The notes below the pieces were generated by a model. It searched no databases and was not told the origin of the DNA. It was given only the letters and a program-made list of their open reading frames with translations. Source: Lachnospiraceae bacterium (lineage in GTDB: Bacteria > Bacillota > Clostridia > Lachnospirales > Lachnospiraceae). From it: a stretch of DNA of 44,219 bases. The translations under genes and the position numbers were made by a program. Where the stretch lies: assembly GCA_017465095.1 (NCBI GenBank), contig JAFTWX010000010.1:1-44219 (forward strand), in the 5' to 3' direction. Of this stretch, positions 8,323 through 17,588 are shown in pieces. The first letter of the stretch is position 1, and each line of letters opens with the position of its first letter.

Positions 8323-8636
8323 AAAATAATCCCATCCTCTTTCAAATTCTTATAAAAAGGCATTATATCTTCCCATGTTCTAAATTTTTCATAATCAATC
8401 CGTAATACAGATAAAACTTTGTTATGTTCTAATTCTAGATCAACTATTATGTCAGTCATTCGTTCTTTCATATCAGCATTTTCTTTACTTCTCAACATCA
8501 CAGCTATGTCTATATCTGATTCATCCGTCTGCGTACCTCTGGCAACAGACCCATACAATATAACACTTACAAGTAAATCTCCATAAATCTTTACGATTTC
8601 CGGAATAAGTTGTTGAAAGATTTTTCCGTTTTCCAT
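8307..8636 (-). CDS. Minimal nucleotidyltransferase, MntA-like antitoxin candidate
   Basis: A 109-residue protein of the polymerase-beta nucleotidyltransferase superfamily. The active site reads GSVARGTQTDESDID (residues 29-43), a perfect G-S-x10-D-x-D. In MntA/HepT systems this enzyme transfers AMP to a Tyr of the HEPN partner and so neutralises it. The start is ATG at 8636, with AGGAGG 8 bases upstream (8645-8650). A GTG at 8645 would fall on the ribosome site itself. It overlaps the HEPN gene by 16 bases. Base composition is visibly AT-richer than the rbs operon to its left. Confidence 0.85.
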   Translation of the reverse strand: MENGKIFQQLIPEIVKIYGDLLVSVILYGSVARGTQTDESDIDIAVMLRSKENADMKERMTDIIVDLELEHNKVLSVLRIDYEKFRTWEDIMPFYKNLKEDGIILWQAA

Positions 8637-8757
8637 GATGTACACCTCCTATTCTCTTCCTACTACAATTCTACACAATTACATAGAATTATACAACTCA
8701 ATCTCAACAATATTCACACAAGCAGAATTAATCCTCTCTCTTGTTAATCAATGTGGC

Positions 8758-9495
8758 TTATCGTCCTTTCCTTCTTCTAAGCCCCTCAATGACTGTATCA
8801 ATGCTCTCTTCTTCTACAACTCCCTGATATTTTTCATTTATATTAATCAGATCTTGCTTTGTCTGCTTTTCCACTTGCGTCAGTACCTCATATTCCTTTT
8901 CCAACTCTGCAACTGACCATTTTGAATACTCTTTTACTTTATCGTAAACATCTTCTTTAATCACATTCTCTCGTCTTCCATACAAAAACTCTATTGCATG
9001 ATTAATTCTATCCATTGAGAAATTTTCAAGTTCATTTTTCATATATATAATAATTCCAATCACATCTGAAATATCATTTCTATATTCTCTTGCCGAAACC
9101 ATTTTCATTGCAATTAAATATTCCCCATTCACAGTTCTAAATTCCAAACTTCCATTATTAAAAGAACAAAAATGTTTTGAAACTTCCCGTAATTTGTCTG
9201 AATAAGATGCAGTACGCATAAAATCTGAATTTAACCAATTATCCGGCAAATTATATAAATCTGCAATTCTATAAGAAACATTTTTAATCAATCCCATAGA
9301 TTGCACCATAATATCAAAATACTGTGTAGCTTCTCTAAAACCATAATTTAAAAGAATACTACCACCACCTACAATTACCAATTCTACCGGCGCACTGGTT
9401 CCATTTTGTTTTTTATACTCTTTTGCAAATGCTTTTAAAATTGGATATGCATTCTCTTTTGTAATTAGAGTTTTATCACTACTAAACTGCGTCAT
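8758..9495 (-). CDS. DUF6036-like nucleotidyltransferase-fold protein
   Basis: A 245-residue protein whose N-terminal half resembles the AbiEii/DUF6036 nucleotidyltransferase fold: LVIVGGGSILLNYGFREAT (residues 39-57) followed by QYFDIMV. Family members normally show a T-x-D-x-D pattern there. Here the first Asp position is Tyr59 and only Asp61 remains, so catalysis may be altered or lost. The C-terminal part (from about residue 150) is charged and helical. The ATG at 9495 is chosen because AAGGAG sits 6 bases before it; an upstream ATG would add 5 residues. It overlaps the upstream XRE gene by 14 bases. The pairing suggests a toxin-antitoxin or phage-defence module, but I cannot say which partner is toxic. 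Confidence 0.68.
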   Translation of the reverse strand: MTQFSSDKTLITKENAYPILKAFAKEYKKQNGTSAPVELVIVGGGSILLNYGFREATQYFDIMVQSMGLIKNVSYRIADLYNLPDNWLNSDFMRTASYSDKLREVSKHFCSFNNGSLEFRTVNGEYLIAMKMVSAREYRNDISDVIGIIIYMKNELENFSMDRINHAIEFLYGRRENVIKEDVYDKVKEYSKWSVAELEKEYEVLTQVEKQTKQDLININEKYQGVVEEESIDTVIEGLRRRKGR

Positions 9496-10006
9496 ATAAA
9501 TCTCCTTCATATATGTTATGTTTTACAAACTCTTGGATACAATTTTTATATTTCTGATTATTTAATCTATCACCCACATAATATGGTTCTTTTAAAGACA
9601 GCTTTCTAATATGCGCATATTCCTGACATAAAGGAATCTGATTTTTAAGGGACAAATAGTCCAATAGGCTAATCAAATACATTGCTTTTAATAAATCTTC
9701 ATGAAGCATATAGTAATCAATTCTGCGGTTTTCCAAAATGTATAATAATGTCTCTATCTCGCCATTATCTTTTAAATCATGATGTATCTTATTACGGAAT
9801 GTCTGAAAATCTTCCTTCTCATATACTAAATCTTCTATACTTATCTTCAGAAAAACAGCAATTTTCTTTAACGTTTTATACTGACACTCTTCTAAATTTA
9901 CTTTATTATTTACAATATCATTCAAGGTAGAATACGGAATAGAAGTTATCACAGACATTTCTCTTACAGATATTTTATTTTCTTTCAAATATACCTTTAT
10001 ATTCAT
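9482..10006 (-). CDS. XRE-type helix-turn-helix protein with helical C-terminal domain
   Basis: A 174-residue protein. Residues 1-60 form a Cro/C1-type helix-turn-helix (ISVREMSVITSIPYSTLNDI is the DNA-reading part). Residues 75-174 are a mostly helical region of unknown family with many Tyr, Leu and Lys. It is the first gene of a two-gene unit with the DUF6036-like gene, which overlaps its end by 14 bases. Such a regulator in front of a nucleotidyltransferase-like partner is the layout of autoregulated antitoxin-toxin modules; the role is inferred. GGGGG lies 8 bases before the ATG. A TTGACA promoter is upstream. Confidence 0.72.
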   Translation of the reverse strand: MNIKVYLKENKISVREMSVITSIPYSTLNDIVNNKVNLEECQYKTLKKIAVFLKISIEDLVYEKEDFQTFRNKIHHDLKDNGEIETLLYILENRRIDYYMLHEDLLKAMYLISLLDYLSLKNQIPLCQEYAHIRKLSLKEPYYVGDRLNNQKYKNCIQEFVKHNIYEGDLYDAV

Positions 10007-10048
10007 AGTATAATCCCCCTTGTTTTGCTTTCTATATTATATATTATT

Positions 10049-10077
10049 ACCGCTCAACCGTTAATTGTCAACGATAT
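10049..10077 (-). promoter_or_regulatory. Promoter of the XRE/DUF6036 pair
   Basis: On the minus strand TTGACA is followed after 17 bases by AATAAT (5 of 6 to TATAAT). The spacer holds the near-repeat ACGGT..GCGGT, which could be a binding site for the XRE protein. Positions are given to within a few bases. Confidence 0.6.
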
Positions 10078-10133
10078 TTATTTTACATCTCTTTAAAAAA
10101 TCAGCATTATTTTACCCGTTTTCACACAAAAAA

Positions 10134-10158
10134 TGCTCCGCAAATTCCTTGCGAAGCA
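10134..10158 (-). terminator. Terminator of gdhA
   Basis: TGCTTCGCAA/TTGCGGAGCA arms (one mismatch) close a 5-base loop, with seven T following on the minus strand. It is about 55 bases beyond the gdhA stop. Confidence 0.8.
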
Positions 10159-10212
10159 CTTTTTCTCTCATTATATACAATTTTTATGCTGATACTTTTG
10201 TAACAATTAGTC

Positions 10213-11562
<1,350 letters not shown>

Positions 11563-11602
11563 TTATGAAAAGATTTGTGGACCCCTTTTTTGCCCGTGTA
11601 TT

Positions 11603-11631
11603 ATTATAAATGGAAAAAAAGCAAAGCACAA
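11603..11631 (-). promoter_or_regulatory. Promoter of gdhA
   Basis: On the minus strand TTGTGC (11626-11631), a 17-base spacer and a perfect TATAAT (11603-11608) stand about 55 bases before the start codon. Confidence 0.75.
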
Positions 11632-11668
11632 GATTTTTTTACTTTTTTTCACTAAATTGTTAAAGTAT

Positions 11669-12649
11669 TTACTCCTCACACGGATATACAAGCTTCATCT
11701 GACGGCGGATATCATCCATCGCTTTCATCAGTTTCAACGTCTCTGCATGCGGCATTTCCGGGCAGGAAAGCTGGTTTTTCTTCAGCGCTTTCTTGCAGGA
11801 TTTCACTTCGTATTCATATCCTGTCACCTGCTTCGGACATTTTTTATATAAAATGCGCTTGTAGGCGTCATTGTAAACTGCCACCGACTGGAAATTATTG
11901 ATATTTTCAATCACCATAAAGCCTTTGGTTCCCTGAATCACGCCCATACGGTCACTTACCATGAGCATGGACGTATGGAGAACCGCCAATCTACCGTCAT
12001 TGTATTCGATGGTGATGCTCTCCTGCGCATCCACGCCTTTGTCCGTCATCACAGCATGGCTGGATACTTTTTTGATGTCGTCACCGAAGAACATATATGC
12101 TACATTCAGCGGATAGATGCCGACATCAAGAAGGGCACCTCCTGCAAGGGACGGCTCAACAAGTCTTTCCTTGAATGTCATTTCATATCCGAGATTAGCT
12201 GTAAGCAACTTCGGCTCTCCGATGATTCCGCTCTCCATAATGTCCTTGATGGTCTGATACATCGGCATATAGCGGATCCAGATCGCTTCCGTAATGAAAA
12301 CTTTCTTTTCTGCCGCATAATCGAGAAGTTCCTTTGCCTGCGCCTCATTGACACAGAACGGCTTTTCCATCAGCACCGGCTTCCCGAAATCAATACACAT
12401 TTTACCGTGTGCAAGGTGCATGGTGTGCGGCGTCGCCACATACACAAGATCTACCTTCGGATCTTTCAACATCTCTTCATAGCTTCCGTAAGCCACTTCC
12501 ACTTTGTTATCTTTTGCAAACTTTTTCGCTTTCTCAAGATCTCTGGATGCAACCGCATACGGCACAGCACCTTTCATGCGATACAGCGTATCCGCCATGA
12601 TGACCGCAATACGTCCTGCCCCCAAAATACCTACTCGCAATTTTCCCAT
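11669..12649 (-). CDS. Gfo/Idh/MocA-family oxidoreductase
   Basis: A 326-residue NAD(P)-dependent dehydrogenase. The N-terminal Rossmann motif is VGILGAGRIA (residues 6-15), and the family's EKP motif appears as VLMEKPFCVNEAQA (Lys near residue 96). The C-terminal half is the alpha/beta domain with the ...GGALLDVGIYPL... segment, in which Asp and the following region contribute to the active site of this family. Closest in style to the dihydrodiol dehydrogenase-like branch, which oxidises sugars or cyclic diols; the substrate cannot be told. AGGAGG is 7 bases before the ATG. It follows the hybrid kinase gene by 15 bases, so the two are probably co-transcribed, with no obvious functional link. 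Confidence 0.88.
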   Translation of the reverse strand: MGKLRVGILGAGRIAVIMADTLYRMKGAVPYAVASRDLEKAKKFAKDNKVEVAYGSYEEMLKDPKVDLVYVATPHTMHLAHGKMCIDFGKPVLMEKPFCVNEAQAKELLDYAAEKKVFITEAIWIRYMPMYQTIKDIMESGIIGEPKLLTANLGYEMTFKERLVEPSLAGGALLDVGIYPLNVAYMFFGDDIKKVSSHAVMTDKGVDAQESITIEYNDGRLAVLHTSMLMVSDRMGVIQGTKGFMVIENINNFQSVAVYNDAYKRILYKKCPKQVTGYEYEVKSCKKALKKNQLSCPEMPHAETLKLMKAMDDIRRQMKLVYPCEE

Positions 12650-12664
12650 AAAAATACCTCCTGT

Positions 12665-14872
12665 CTACTTTGCTTGTGACGATATTGAAAACTCACCGAT
12701 ATATCGTTTCTTTTCTTCCGGAACCCACACGGCAACAATCTGGTGGAGTTGCCTGCGCTCAAACGGCTTTGACAGGAAATCTTCAAATCCGTTGCGCAAA
12801 TAATCCTCTTTTGCACCCACAAGCGCGTTGGCTGTAAGCGCAACAATCGGGGTTCCTTCTATCATGTCTTTATAGTCTTTTCTCAAAATACGGGTTGTCG
12901 CAATTCCGTCCAGCTCCGGCATCATATGATCCATAAAAATCATATCATATTTATTCTGACTCACCATCTGTATCGCTTCTTTTCCGTTTTCTGCTTCATC
13001 AAGCTGAAACTTGTACTGTTCCAACATATGATAGACAACTTTCCGATTGACACGGTTATCATCTACAATCAATATGCGACACTGCTCGGCCTCAAACATC
13101 CGGCTTGTATTTTCATTCATCTCCGGTTTATCCAAAATCATACTGTCATCTACAATCTTCTGCCTTATCCGTATAATAAAGCTTGTCCCCTCACCGTATA
13201 CACTCTTTACATCAATCGTTCCCTGCATCAAATCTACAAGTTTCATGGTGATGGAAAGTCCCAGCCCTGTTCCCTCTATTTTACGGTTCCGTTGCATATC
13301 CAGCTGACGGAATGCTTCAAACACATGCGGAAGTTCTTCTTCTTTGATTCCGATTCCGGTGTCTTTCACACGCAGCAGCAATTCCACATGACGGGAATCC
13401 GTGTGCTTTGCGCCTACAACGATTTCGACATATCCTTCGTTTGTAAACTTGATGGCATTATTGACCAGATTAATTAAAATCTGTCGAATACGGCCTTCAT
13501 CCCCGTAAAGATGGTCAGGCACATTTTTGGCTATATTTACCTTCAGCTCCAATCCTTTCTTTTCCGCCGTAGTCTTGACCAGATTCACTGTATCCTTCAC
13601 CAGTTTCTGCACACTGTATCCGGCTTCCACCAGCTCCATTTTTCCGGATTCTACTTTGGACAAATCCAGTATGTCATTGATCAGTGACAGCAGATTTAAC
13701 GCCGCCGTTTTAATATCACAGGCAAAATCATACAATTTTCGACCGCGGCTTTCCTCAATAATAAGCTCACTCATGCCGATGATGGCGTTCATCGGTGTCC
13801 GAATTTCATGTGACATATTGGCAAGGAAATTTGACTTTGCATAATTGGCCGCCTCTGCCTCTTTACGCATGATATCCAGATTTTTGATATATTCATACGT
13901 CTCTGTCACATCGACAATCAACACACTGTATCCTCTTGTTACACCGTCCGCATCCGCCAGCGTATGAAGATGTCCTTCATAATATTTTCCGCCCGCTTCA
14001 AACTTTTCATCTCCCTGAAGAATATGCATCGGAAACTGCGGAATATCCGTTAATTTTTTGTGGTTCTCAATGGCCGGAAACAATTCTTTCGCCATTTTAT
14101 TGTACATCAACACGCCGTAATCTTCACTCACTGCAATCATTCCGTCGCCGAGGGAGTCAAGAACCGTTTCTGTCGCCGTCCTCTTTAAGTCAAAATCATT
14201 TTTATTCCATACACGCAAAACCAGTACGGCAAACAAAAATGCAAGCGCAGGTGCTGTCGGATCATACCCTTCCGGGAAAACCTTAAGCAGATACAGCACC
14301 AACACACTGAATGCAAAGGTGGCTCCCAGTATGATGGCACGGAATTTTTTATTTCTTTTTAAATTTTTTTCTCGCTTTGTATAAAACAACAGTATGTATA
14401 CCGAACATGCCCAAGGCACAACAGCGCACATCAAAACATAAAAATAAAAACCGAAATTATAAGTTAATACAACATGCGGAAATACACCTTCTGTCGTATA
14501 TGTAATTTCTTTGTAATAAAACGGATGCAGCGGCGTTGTCCACACCATCGCAATCACTGCACAGCTGCACAAAAGCAGAAGCCTCTCAAACCATATGCAC
14601 GGTTTAAAGCCGCAGTATTCGCAGATAAACATCATAAACAGAACCGCCACAATACTGCTTCCTATGTATTCAACACGGATTGCCATCATCGCTTCGTTCA
14701 AAGTATTTGCAAAGAGTTCCTGCAAATATCCGGCGTTGTGCACCAACGTAGCCGCCAAAAACGCCAGCATCAGCTTTTGGGTGTACGATGCGCCGACACG
14801 GAACATACTGATAATTGCAAAAACGGTAAACAATATTGCTAATATCTGTATTCCCACCAATAATTGAAACAC
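12665..14872 (-). CDS. Hybrid sensor histidine kinase with seven-helix membrane domain
   Basis: A 735-residue membrane sensor. Residues 1-225 have about seven hydrophobic helices, in the style of the HisKA_7TM sensory region. Residues 232-325 are a PAS-like domain (DSLGDGMIAVSEDYG...). The HisKA dimerisation domain has phospho-acceptor His355 in MSHEIRTPMN. The ATPase domain has the N box (NLVNNAIKF, near 468-476), DTGIG (504-508) and GTGLGLS (534-540). A receiver domain at 599-715 has acceptor Asp648 in FMDHMMPELDG and the Lys of LSKPF. The start is GTG with GGAGGG 7 bases upstream. The hybrid layout needs a partner His-phosphotransfer protein or an intramolecular output; none is adjacent. 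The signal is unknown. Confidence 0.92.
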   Translation of the reverse strand: MFQLLVGIQILAILFTVFAIISMFRVGASYTQKLMLAFLAATLVHNAGYLQELFANTLNEAMMAIRVEYIGSSIVAVLFMMFICEYCGFKPCIWFERLLLLCSCAVIAMVWTTPLHPFYYKEITYTTEGVFPHVVLTYNFGFYFYVLMCAVVPWACSVYILLFYTKREKNLKRNKKFRAIILGATFAFSVLVLYLLKVFPEGYDPTAPALAFLFAVLVLRVWNKNDFDLKRTATETVLDSLGDGMIAVSEDYGVLMYNKMAKELFPAIENHKKLTDIPQFPMHILQGDEKFEAGGKYYEGHLHTLADADGVTRGYSVLIVDVTETYEYIKNLDIMRKEAEAANYAKSNFLANMSHEIRTPMNAIIGMSELIIEESRGRKLYDFACDIKTAALNLLSLINDILDLSKVESGKMELVEAGYSVQKLVKDTVNLVKTTAEKKGLELKVNIAKNVPDHLYGDEGRIRQILINLVNNAIKFTNEGYVEIVVGAKHTDSRHVELLLRVKDTGIGIKEEELPHVFEAFRQLDMQRNRKIEGTGLGLSITMKLVDLMQGTIDVKSVYGEGTSFIIRIRQKIVDDSMILDKPEMNENTSRMFEAEQCRILIVDDNRVNRKVVYHMLEQYKFQLDEAENGKEAIQMVSQNKYDMIFMDHMMPELDGIATTRILRKDYKDMIEGTPIVALTANALVGAKEDYLRNGFEDFLSKPFERRQLHQIVAVWVPEEKKRYIGEFSISSQAK

Positions 14873-14944
14873 TTTTTATCCCTCCGAATTTTAACCCTGT
14901 TTCATTTATACTATCAAATCCTCCCACAACTAGCAACAAAAAAA

Positions 14945-14964
14945 GCCGCTTACAAGTAAGCGAC
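14945..14964 (-). terminator. Terminator of the SH3-domain protein gene
   Basis: GTCGCTTA/TAAGCGGC arms (one wobble) with a 4-base loop are followed by TTTTTTTG on the minus strand, 20 bases past the stop. Confidence 0.85.
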
Positions 14965-14983
14965 TTTTTCCGTCATAGGATTT

Positions 14984-16291
14984 TTATTCCACAAACTCCG
15001 TCTTCACGTAGCCTGTCTCTCCGTTAAATTTAATTTTACACCAGCCATCGGCCTGTTCCATAATCAAATCGTAGTGCTCGCCTTTGTAGGCAACACCGAG
15101 CTTATCTGCAGATGTGGAAGCAGATTTTCTCACATTAACAGTCTCTTTGATTGTCACTTTACCTTTTGCGGTAAGGTCCGTTGTCGGCGCATCTTCCTCT
15201 GTCTCTTCTTCCGGCGCTTCCTGCGTTGTCTCTTCCTGCGTACTGTTATCCGCAGTCTCTACTACCTCAAGATACTCACTCTTGATATATCCCTCATTGC
15301 CATCATAGGAAACACGGCTCCAGCCGTTTTCTTTCTTTTCATAGCGGGTAATTGTCTCGCCCTGGGCAACGCGACCGATACGGTCTGCATTCTCACTGTC
15401 GGATGCTCTTACATTAACAGTGTCTGTCGCTTTTACAAGTTCTTCCACATTCTGTGGCTGTTCCGGCTCCTGCTCCTGGCTTTCTGCCGGCTCCTGCTCC
15501 TGTCCTTCTTCCGGCTGCGTCTGCGCCATTGCAGCACTTACTTCCGCATCCAGTTTTGCGGAAAGTGTGCTCATAAAATCTTTGAGTGCTGTATCCGCAT
15601 CAAGAGCTTCCGCATATTTCGTCTCAACCATAGCAAACAAATCTGCTACATCGGTCTGTGCCATAAACGCCTTGATATACTCTGTATCCTGCTCTGTCAT
15701 ATTGGCATCACAAATATAGAGACTTCCGTCTTCCCTCGGGCAAACATAAAGTGTTGTCAGTCCCGGAGCAAGGGTATTAATTCCGGTAAATTTAATCTCA
15801 TAGTACACGAAAGCCACCTGAGATCCTGCAAGCGGACCCGGTTTCGTATAAACTTTAATATTATCAAACTCGTCGATATAGGCGCTTTCTTTCTCAATTT
15901 TAATCAGTTCTTCCTGCTCCGCCCCATCTTTCAAAGATGCATACGTCGTTGAATCACCATTGGTCATAGCATTAAAATAGCGATTTACGATATCATTGAC
16001 ATCTGCATGTGCATTCTCTTCCAGTGCTACATCCGGAACCGTGTAATCGACCGTTGGCTCACTTTCGCCTTCTGCCGCTTCCGTCTCCTGATCTGTCACG
16101 ATTTCCTGCTGAGCGCCTTCTTCCCCATCTGTCGGCTTCTCATCTTTTCCGCAGGATACTGCAAACACGACAACCAAAAGTACAACGACTGCTGCAATCG
16201 CACTGTAAAATATCGTTGCAAATTTTTTCTCCTTTTTTAACCTTTTCCCAATCACACTGAATAACTCAGCGATTTTGCTCATAAAACCCAT
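14984..16291 (-). CDS. Membrane-anchored protein with two SH3b domains
   Basis: A 435-residue predicted extracytoplasmic protein. A basic N-terminus is followed by one hydrophobic segment (about residues 24-46, ending ...FAVSCG), which anchors it or serves as a signal. Residues 50-85 are acidic and low complexity. A central domain (about 90-260) is unrecognised. After a Glu/Gln/Pro-rich linker come two bacterial SH3 domains, starting near VNVRASDSENADRIG and VNVRKSASTSADKLG. Such domains bind cell-wall peptides, so a wall-associated role is likely. The central domain has no visible hydrolase motif. AAAGGA precedes the ATG. The tRNA-Arg gene ends 53 bases upstream, and the two may share a transcript. 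Confidence 0.78.
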   Translation of the reverse strand: MGFMSKIAELFSVIGKRLKKEKKFATIFYSAIAAVVVLLVVVFAVSCGKDEKPTDGEEGAQQEIVTDQETEAAEGESEPTVDYTVPDVALEENAHADVNDIVNRYFNAMTNGDSTTYASLKDGAEQEELIKIEKESAYIDEFDNIKVYTKPGPLAGSQVAFVYYEIKFTGINTLAPGLTTLYVCPREDGSLYICDANMTEQDTEYIKAFMAQTDVADLFAMVETKYAEALDADTALKDFMSTLSAKLDAEVSAAMAQTQPEEGQEQEPAESQEQEPEQPQNVEELVKATDTVNVRASDSENADRIGRVAQGETITRYEKKENGWSRVSYDGNEGYIKSEYLEVVETADNSTQEETTQEAPEEETEEDAPTTDLTAKGKVTIKETVNVRKSASTSADKLGVAYKGEHYDLIMEQADGWCKIKFNGETGYVKTEFVE

Positions 16292-16344
16292 TGAAACATC
16301 CTTTCTGAAATATGTTAATGTGACTCATAACCCCTTCACAGAAA

Positions 16345-16416
16345 CGTACCCAAGAGGAATCGAACCCCCATCGGCTGAACCGGAATCAGCTGTTTTATCC
16401 GTTAAACTATGGGTAC
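16345..16416 (-). tRNA. tRNA-Arg (anticodon CCG)
   Basis: A complete cloverleaf is visible on the minus strand. The acceptor pair is GTACCCA/TGGGTAC, with a 4-bp D stem GTTT/AAAC. The anticodon stem GCTGA/TCAGC has loop TTCCGGT, so the anticodon is CCG, reading CGG. There is a 4-base variable loop and a T stem GGGGG/CCTCT with loop TTCGATT. The discriminator is G and CCA is not encoded. Confidence 0.93.
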
Positions 16417-16476
16417 TTATATGTTACAAATTTGTTACACACTTTTGTTATCATAACATAACTACCCGAAAATAGC

Positions 16477-16515
16477 AAGTAAGGAAGGAAAACGACTGTT
16501 TTTCCTTCCTTACTT
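16477..16515 (-). terminator. Terminator of the ZIP transporter gene
   Basis: A perfect 16-bp stem AAGTAAGGAAGGAAAA/TTTTCCTTCCTTACTT with a 7-base loop lies about 70 bases past the ZIP gene stop. The T tract is weak on the minus side (CTATTTTC) and stronger on the plus side, so it probably works both ways. Confidence 0.75.
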
Positions 16516-16586
16516 ATTTTTACCATATCTGCTATTTTCATACACAAATCACTTCGTCCCAATGTTTCCCCGGCCTTTTTTAACGC

Positions 16587-17369
16587 CTATCCAAGCGCCA
16601 CATCAAGAATCATCATAACCGTAAAGCCCAGCGCAAAAAACACGGTACCGATATTGGAATGTTTTCCTTCCGACATTTCAGGAATCAGCTCCTCCACAAC
16701 AACATAAATCATAGCTCCGGCTGCAAAGCTGAGAAAATATGGCAAAACCGGAACCACAACACTTGCTGCCAATATGGTAAGCACTGCTCCCAGCGGCTCT
16801 ACAATTCCGGACAAAATACCATACAGGAACGCTTTCGGTTTGCTGACCCCCTCTGCCTGAAGAGGCATGGAAATAATCGCACCTTCCGGAAAATTCTGTA
16901 TAGCAATACCGACAGAAAGTGCAAGTGCTCCCATAACCGAAATATCACTCTGTCCCATGGCAAGTCCCGCATAGACAACTCCCACTGCCATTCCCTCCGG
17001 AATATTGTGAATGGCCACGGCAAGGACAAGCATTGTCTTTTTTTTAAGATTACTTTTCGGTCCCTCCGCCTCATCGCTGTTCAAATGCAAATGCGGAACC
17101 AACCGATCCAATGCCAGCAAAAACAAAATTCCGAGCCAAAAGCCTACCGCTGCGGGTACAAATGCAAATTTACCCATGTGCTCCGATTGATTCATGGCCG
17201 GAATGAGTAAGCTCCACACGGAAGCAGCTACCATAACTCCTCCGGCAAATCCGGTCAATGCCTTTTGCAACAATGTATGCATTGCATTTTTCATAAAGAA
17301 AACACACGCCGCCCCCAGCGCAGTTCCTAAAAACGGAATCATAATTCCTCTGAAAATTTCTATTGTCAT
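16587..17369 (-). CDS. ZIP-family metal transporter
   Basis: A 260-residue integral membrane protein with about eight hydrophobic segments. The metal-site motifs of ZIP proteins are clear: HNIPEGMAVG (near residues 119-128) and the paired QNFPEGAI (near 157-164), with a further acidic EEL in helix near 226. It matches the GufA/ZupT branch, which takes up zinc or other divalent metals into the cytoplasm. The His-rich loop PHLHLNSDEAEG (around residues 91-102) is typical of the family's cytosolic loop. GGAGG precedes the ATG by a few bases. It stands alone between two terminators. The metal specificity is not visible. Confidence 0.9.
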   Translation of the reverse strand: MTIEIFRGIMIPFLGTALGAACVFFMKNAMHTLLQKALTGFAGGVMVAASVWSLLIPAMNQSEHMGKFAFVPAAVGFWLGILFLLALDRLVPHLHLNSDEAEGPKSNLKKKTMLVLAVAIHNIPEGMAVGVVYAGLAMGQSDISVMGALALSVGIAIQNFPEGAIISMPLQAEGVSKPKAFLYGILSGIVEPLGAVLTILAASVVVPVLPYFLSFAAGAMIYVVVEELIPEMSEGKHSNIGTVFFALGFTVMMILDVALG

Positions 17370-17463
17370 TTCTTACCTCCCACTATACTTTTATTATTAT
17401 ATAAAATATAAATTCATTTGTGAATGACGTCCCCGTCTCGCCTGCATCACTTCCAAACAAAAA

Positions 17464-17486
17464 AGCCCGCTCACAACGAACCGGCT
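17464..17486 (-). terminator. Probable terminator of trkH
   Basis: An imperfect hairpin (outer arms AGCC/GGCT with inner mismatches) is followed by TTTTTTG on the minus strand, about 100 bases after the trkH stop. The remaining bases to 17588 hold a weak AGTTAG/CTAACT inverted repeat and nothing else I can name. Confidence 0.5.
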
Positions 17487-17588
17487 TCTTTGCACTATAG
17501 GATTTGATTAAGGTCACTAATGACAACAAGAGTTCGTCACTTGATACAGTTAGCTTAACCTAACTCCAGTTACTTGTCAATAACTTTT

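Noticed and set aside
8637..8645. GTG start for the MntA-like gene
   Set aside because: The GTG overlaps the AGGAGG site itself. The ATG at 8636 has ideal spacing.
15074..15952. 292-codon open frame on the plus strand
   Set aside because: Antisense to the SH3-domain protein. Its composition is Cys/Phe/Arg-rich and it has no ribosome site or domain.
16345..16416. tRNA-Arg as an attachment site for a mobile element
   Set aside because: No integrase is adjacent and I see no repeat of the tRNA 3' end in the flanks.
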